Made by a program: the position numbers and the translations under genes
The notes under the pieces: generated by a model
Told to the model about the DNA's origin: nothing
Seen by the model: only the letters and a program-made list of their open reading frames with translations
The model's database searches: none
Shown: piece after piece, positions 5,953 to 7,084 of the stretch
Numbering within the stretch: the first letter of the stretch is position 1
How the letters are laid out: each line of letters starts with the position of its first letter
Source of the DNA: SKLM01 sp964421785
GTDB lineage: Bacteria > Chloroflexota > Anaerolineae > B4-G1
DNA: 7,084 nt
Reading direction: 5' to 3'
NCBI GenBank assembly: GCA_964421785.1
Contig: CAYQZG010000177.1
Span: 1 to 7,084, forward strand

Positions 5953-6315
5953 TCAGTCTCTTGGCCGCGGATGATCGACGTGCCGCAACGCAAGGCCAGA
6001 GAGGAAGATCCAAGCGAACTGGATGGCTGCACTGGCGTGAATGAACCCGACCAGCGATACTCCCGCCTGCTCCGCCTTCTCCCGGGCCAGTCGCAGGCTC
6101 TCCCCCGATAGGTCCAGCAGCGTGACGCGATATCCTCGCCGCGCCAGCTCGATGGCGTACCGCCCGGGGCCTCCGCCCACGTCGAGGACGGAGCACGGCA
6201 GGCCGGACAGGTGCTCCTCCAGCGCCCGCAGCGTCACCGCAAACTCAGTACGATGTCGCTCCAGCCGCCGCCACTCCGTGAGGGCCGATCGATCGTAGAA
6301 GGCCTCAACCTCCAT
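5953..6315 (-). CDS. Truncated class I SAM-dependent methyltransferase (N-terminal fragment)
   Basis: 120 residues, where this family normally has about 250. The N-terminus (FYDRSALTEWRRLERHRTEF) and motif I VLDVGGGPGRYAIELARRG (43-61) are typical. They are followed by the motif II strand RVTLLDLS (Asp68, which would bind SAM ribose) and the helix LAREKAEQAG. Homology appears to end at about residue 96 (VGFIHASA). The remaining 24 residues (from AIQFAWIFL to the stop) do not look like the expected motif III/IV region, and no other frame nearby restores it. The substrate-binding half is missing, so activity is very unlikely. The start chosen is the ATG at 6315, preceded at 6 nt by GAGG; an in-frame ATG at 6327 lacks such a site. 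It lies 27 bp after the phosphoesterase stop and abuts the kinase fragment (TGAgATG). Confidence 0.65.
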   Translation of the reverse strand: MEVEAFYDRSALTEWRRLERHRTEFAVTLRALEEHLSGLPCSVLDVGGGPGRYAIELARRGYRVTLLDLSGESLRLAREKAEQAGVSLVGFIHASAAIQFAWIFLSGLALRHVDHPRPRD

Positions 6316-6358
6316 AACCTGCCTCATGCACGCTATGGCGTCTCAAAGCGCACGCCGA

Positions 6359-6381
6359 GCCGTCGGGACGACGGCGCTCCA
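6359..6381 (+). repeat. 23-bp repeat containing a palindrome, copy 1
   Basis: Identical to 7038-7060 over 23 bp and in the same orientation. The core is a perfect 7-bp inverted repeat GCCGTCG / CGACGGC with a 3-nt loop (6359-6375), capable of a tight hairpin. This copy lies in the last codons of the metallophosphoesterase (encoding WSAVVPTA), beyond where family similarity fades. Confidence 0.75.
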
Positions 6382-7037
6382 GAACGCCCGGTAGATGAAC
6401 GTGCGCTCCGGGACAGCTCGCTGCTCAAACGCCCGGAAGAGCTCCGCATCATCGTAGCGCACGCCGCGGTGCTCGACCGTGTAGCGCCCCCTGACGGAAC
6501 TCCGCCAAGCAGTACCTCGCCACGGCCTGGCTGCAGCACCCCAACGACCCCGGATTAACGTACCTTGCCCGTCCCTCCACATCCGATGCGCCGTGGTCGT
6601 GGCCGTAGAAGAGGAGGTCCGCGTCGTGCGAGGCGAACATCTCATCCAGGTCCTCCGCCGTGGCATCGCTGGCGAAAGGTCGGAAGTTCCCCCCCGAGGG
6701 TTCAAGCCCATAATGCATGAAGGCCGTCCTCACCCCCTCGATATCGTGCTCCAGGACGCACGGCCACTCGGCCAGCACGGCAGGCATGTGGGGATCAAGG
6801 CGGGCGTTAGTACCAGTGCTGGTGCTCGACCTCACCGTCACTCATCCAGGCTGGCCGCGGCTCGGGCAAGCCGTCCACAAACCAGGCCTCGTGGTTGCCC
6901 TTGACGAATTGGACGCCGGGGGTATCGAGAAGAAGATCGAGGCACTCGGCGGGATGCGGCCCGATGGCGATGGCATCCCCTGTGTGGACGATGGCATCAC
7001 ATCCCTCCGCATGGATAGCCTCGAGCGCTGCTTCCCT

Positions 7038-7060
7038 GCCGTCGGGACGACGGCGCTCCA
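7038..7060 (+). repeat. 23-bp repeat containing a palindrome, copy 2
   Basis: The second exact copy of the 6359-6381 element, with the hairpin core at 7038-7054. It lies at the opposite end of the phosphoesterase gene and in a different reading frame from copy 1 (encoding ERRRPDG). It leads directly into the tandem repeat. Confidence 0.75.
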
Positions 7061-7084
7061 CGGGACGACGGCGCTCCACGGGAC
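7044..7084 (+). repeat. 18-bp tandem repeat running off the window edge
   Basis: The unit GGGACGACGGCGCTCCAC occurs twice in full (7044-7061, 7062-7079) and then starts a third time (7080-7084). There are no spacers, so it is not CRISPR-like. The 18-bp period keeps the - strand frame open (VERRRP repeated), but it occupies the place where the phosphoesterase start and DxHGN motif should be. The array may continue past the window or be an assembly artefact. Confidence 0.8.

Larger units (their letters stand above)
6343..7084 (-). pseudogene. Metallophosphoesterase (calcineurin-like), broken by two +1 frameshifts and lacking its N-terminus
   Basis: Three overlapping frames together spell one YfcE/MJ0936-like phosphodiesterase. 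Frame A (7084 to about 6812) has EAALEAI, HTGDAIAIGPHPAECLDLL (metal Asp at 6975-6977) and KGNHEAWF (GNHE at 6888-6899). Frame B (about 6811 to 6491) starts with TNARLDP and contains AFMHYGL and the metal motif FYGHDHG (GHDH at 6593-6604), then YVNPGSLG and ARYCLAEF. Frame C (about 6487 to 6343) has GRYTVEHRGVRYDD and the end VPERTFIYRAFW. Frame A would otherwise stop at 6807-6809 and frame B at 6449. Removing one base near 6812, and one C from the run 6487-6491, restores a continuous protein. The first metal motif (DxHGN) is absent: before GREAALEAI the sequence is a repeat encoding ERRRPVERRRPDG. The product would lack essential ligands. Either a true pseudogene or a good gene spoiled by sequencing and contig-edge errors. 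Confidence 0.8.

Noticed and set aside
7038..7084. CRISPR-like array
   Set aside because: Repeats are only 18 bp, contiguous without spacers, and no cas gene is present.

Overview
GC-rich bacterial DNA, most likely from an uncultured environmental lineage. The best phylogenetic hint is the secreted beta-sandwich protein at the left edge, whose C-terminal domain is of a kind I associate with Chloroflexota (Anaerolineae/Caldilineae-like genomes). The co-occurrence of ecdysteroid/aminoglycoside-kinase-like, DUF4111-type nucleotidyltransferase and DUF3267 genes fits but does not prove this. No tRNA, rRNA, CRISPR array, transposase or phage gene is visible.

Layout. Only the first gene (1-765, 5'-truncated, exported modular protein) is on the + strand. 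Everything else is on the - strand and is therefore read from right to left: a damaged metallophosphoesterase (7084-6343), a truncated SAM methyltransferase (6315-5953), a truncated kinase-fold fragment (5951-5634), a small four-helix membrane protein (5637-5260), a DUF3267 membrane zincin (5273-4719), an ANT/AadA-like nucleotidyltransferase (4678-3872), a metallo-beta-lactamase-fold hydrolase (3710-2901), a tiny hydrophobic ORF (2831-2718), a membrane-anchored cysteine-containing protein (2716-2252), and the FetA/FetB-type ABC exporter pair (2235-753). The last gene, fetB, runs into the tail of the + strand gene with a 13-bp convergent overlap.

Functional units. (i) The 154-aa anchored protein, fetA and fetB are tightly coupled: the stop of the first abuts the ribosome-binding site of fetA, and fetA overlaps fetB by 8 nt. 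This is a metal-export (iron in E. coli) type transporter with an unrecognised extracytoplasmic partner. (ii) The membrane protein, DUF3267 protein and nucleotidyltransferase form a second coupled group. (iii) The metallo-hydrolase has its own good ribosome-binding site and is bracketed by two GC-rich hairpins.

The right-hand 1.45 kb (5634-7084) is the most unusual part. The metallophosphoesterase needs two single-base corrections to be read through. The methyltransferase stops being methyltransferase after about 96 residues. The kinase stops just after its helix-C-like WKRE motif. A 23-bp palindrome-containing sequence sits at both ends of the phosphoesterase gene and runs into an 18-bp tandem repeat at the window edge, where it replaces the start and first metal motif. 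This looks like a gene-decay or rearrangement zone, or partly an assembly/sequencing artefact at a contig end. I do not see convincing evidence of a wholly new system. The best leads are the FetAB-linked anchored protein and the repeat-flanked decayed cluster.
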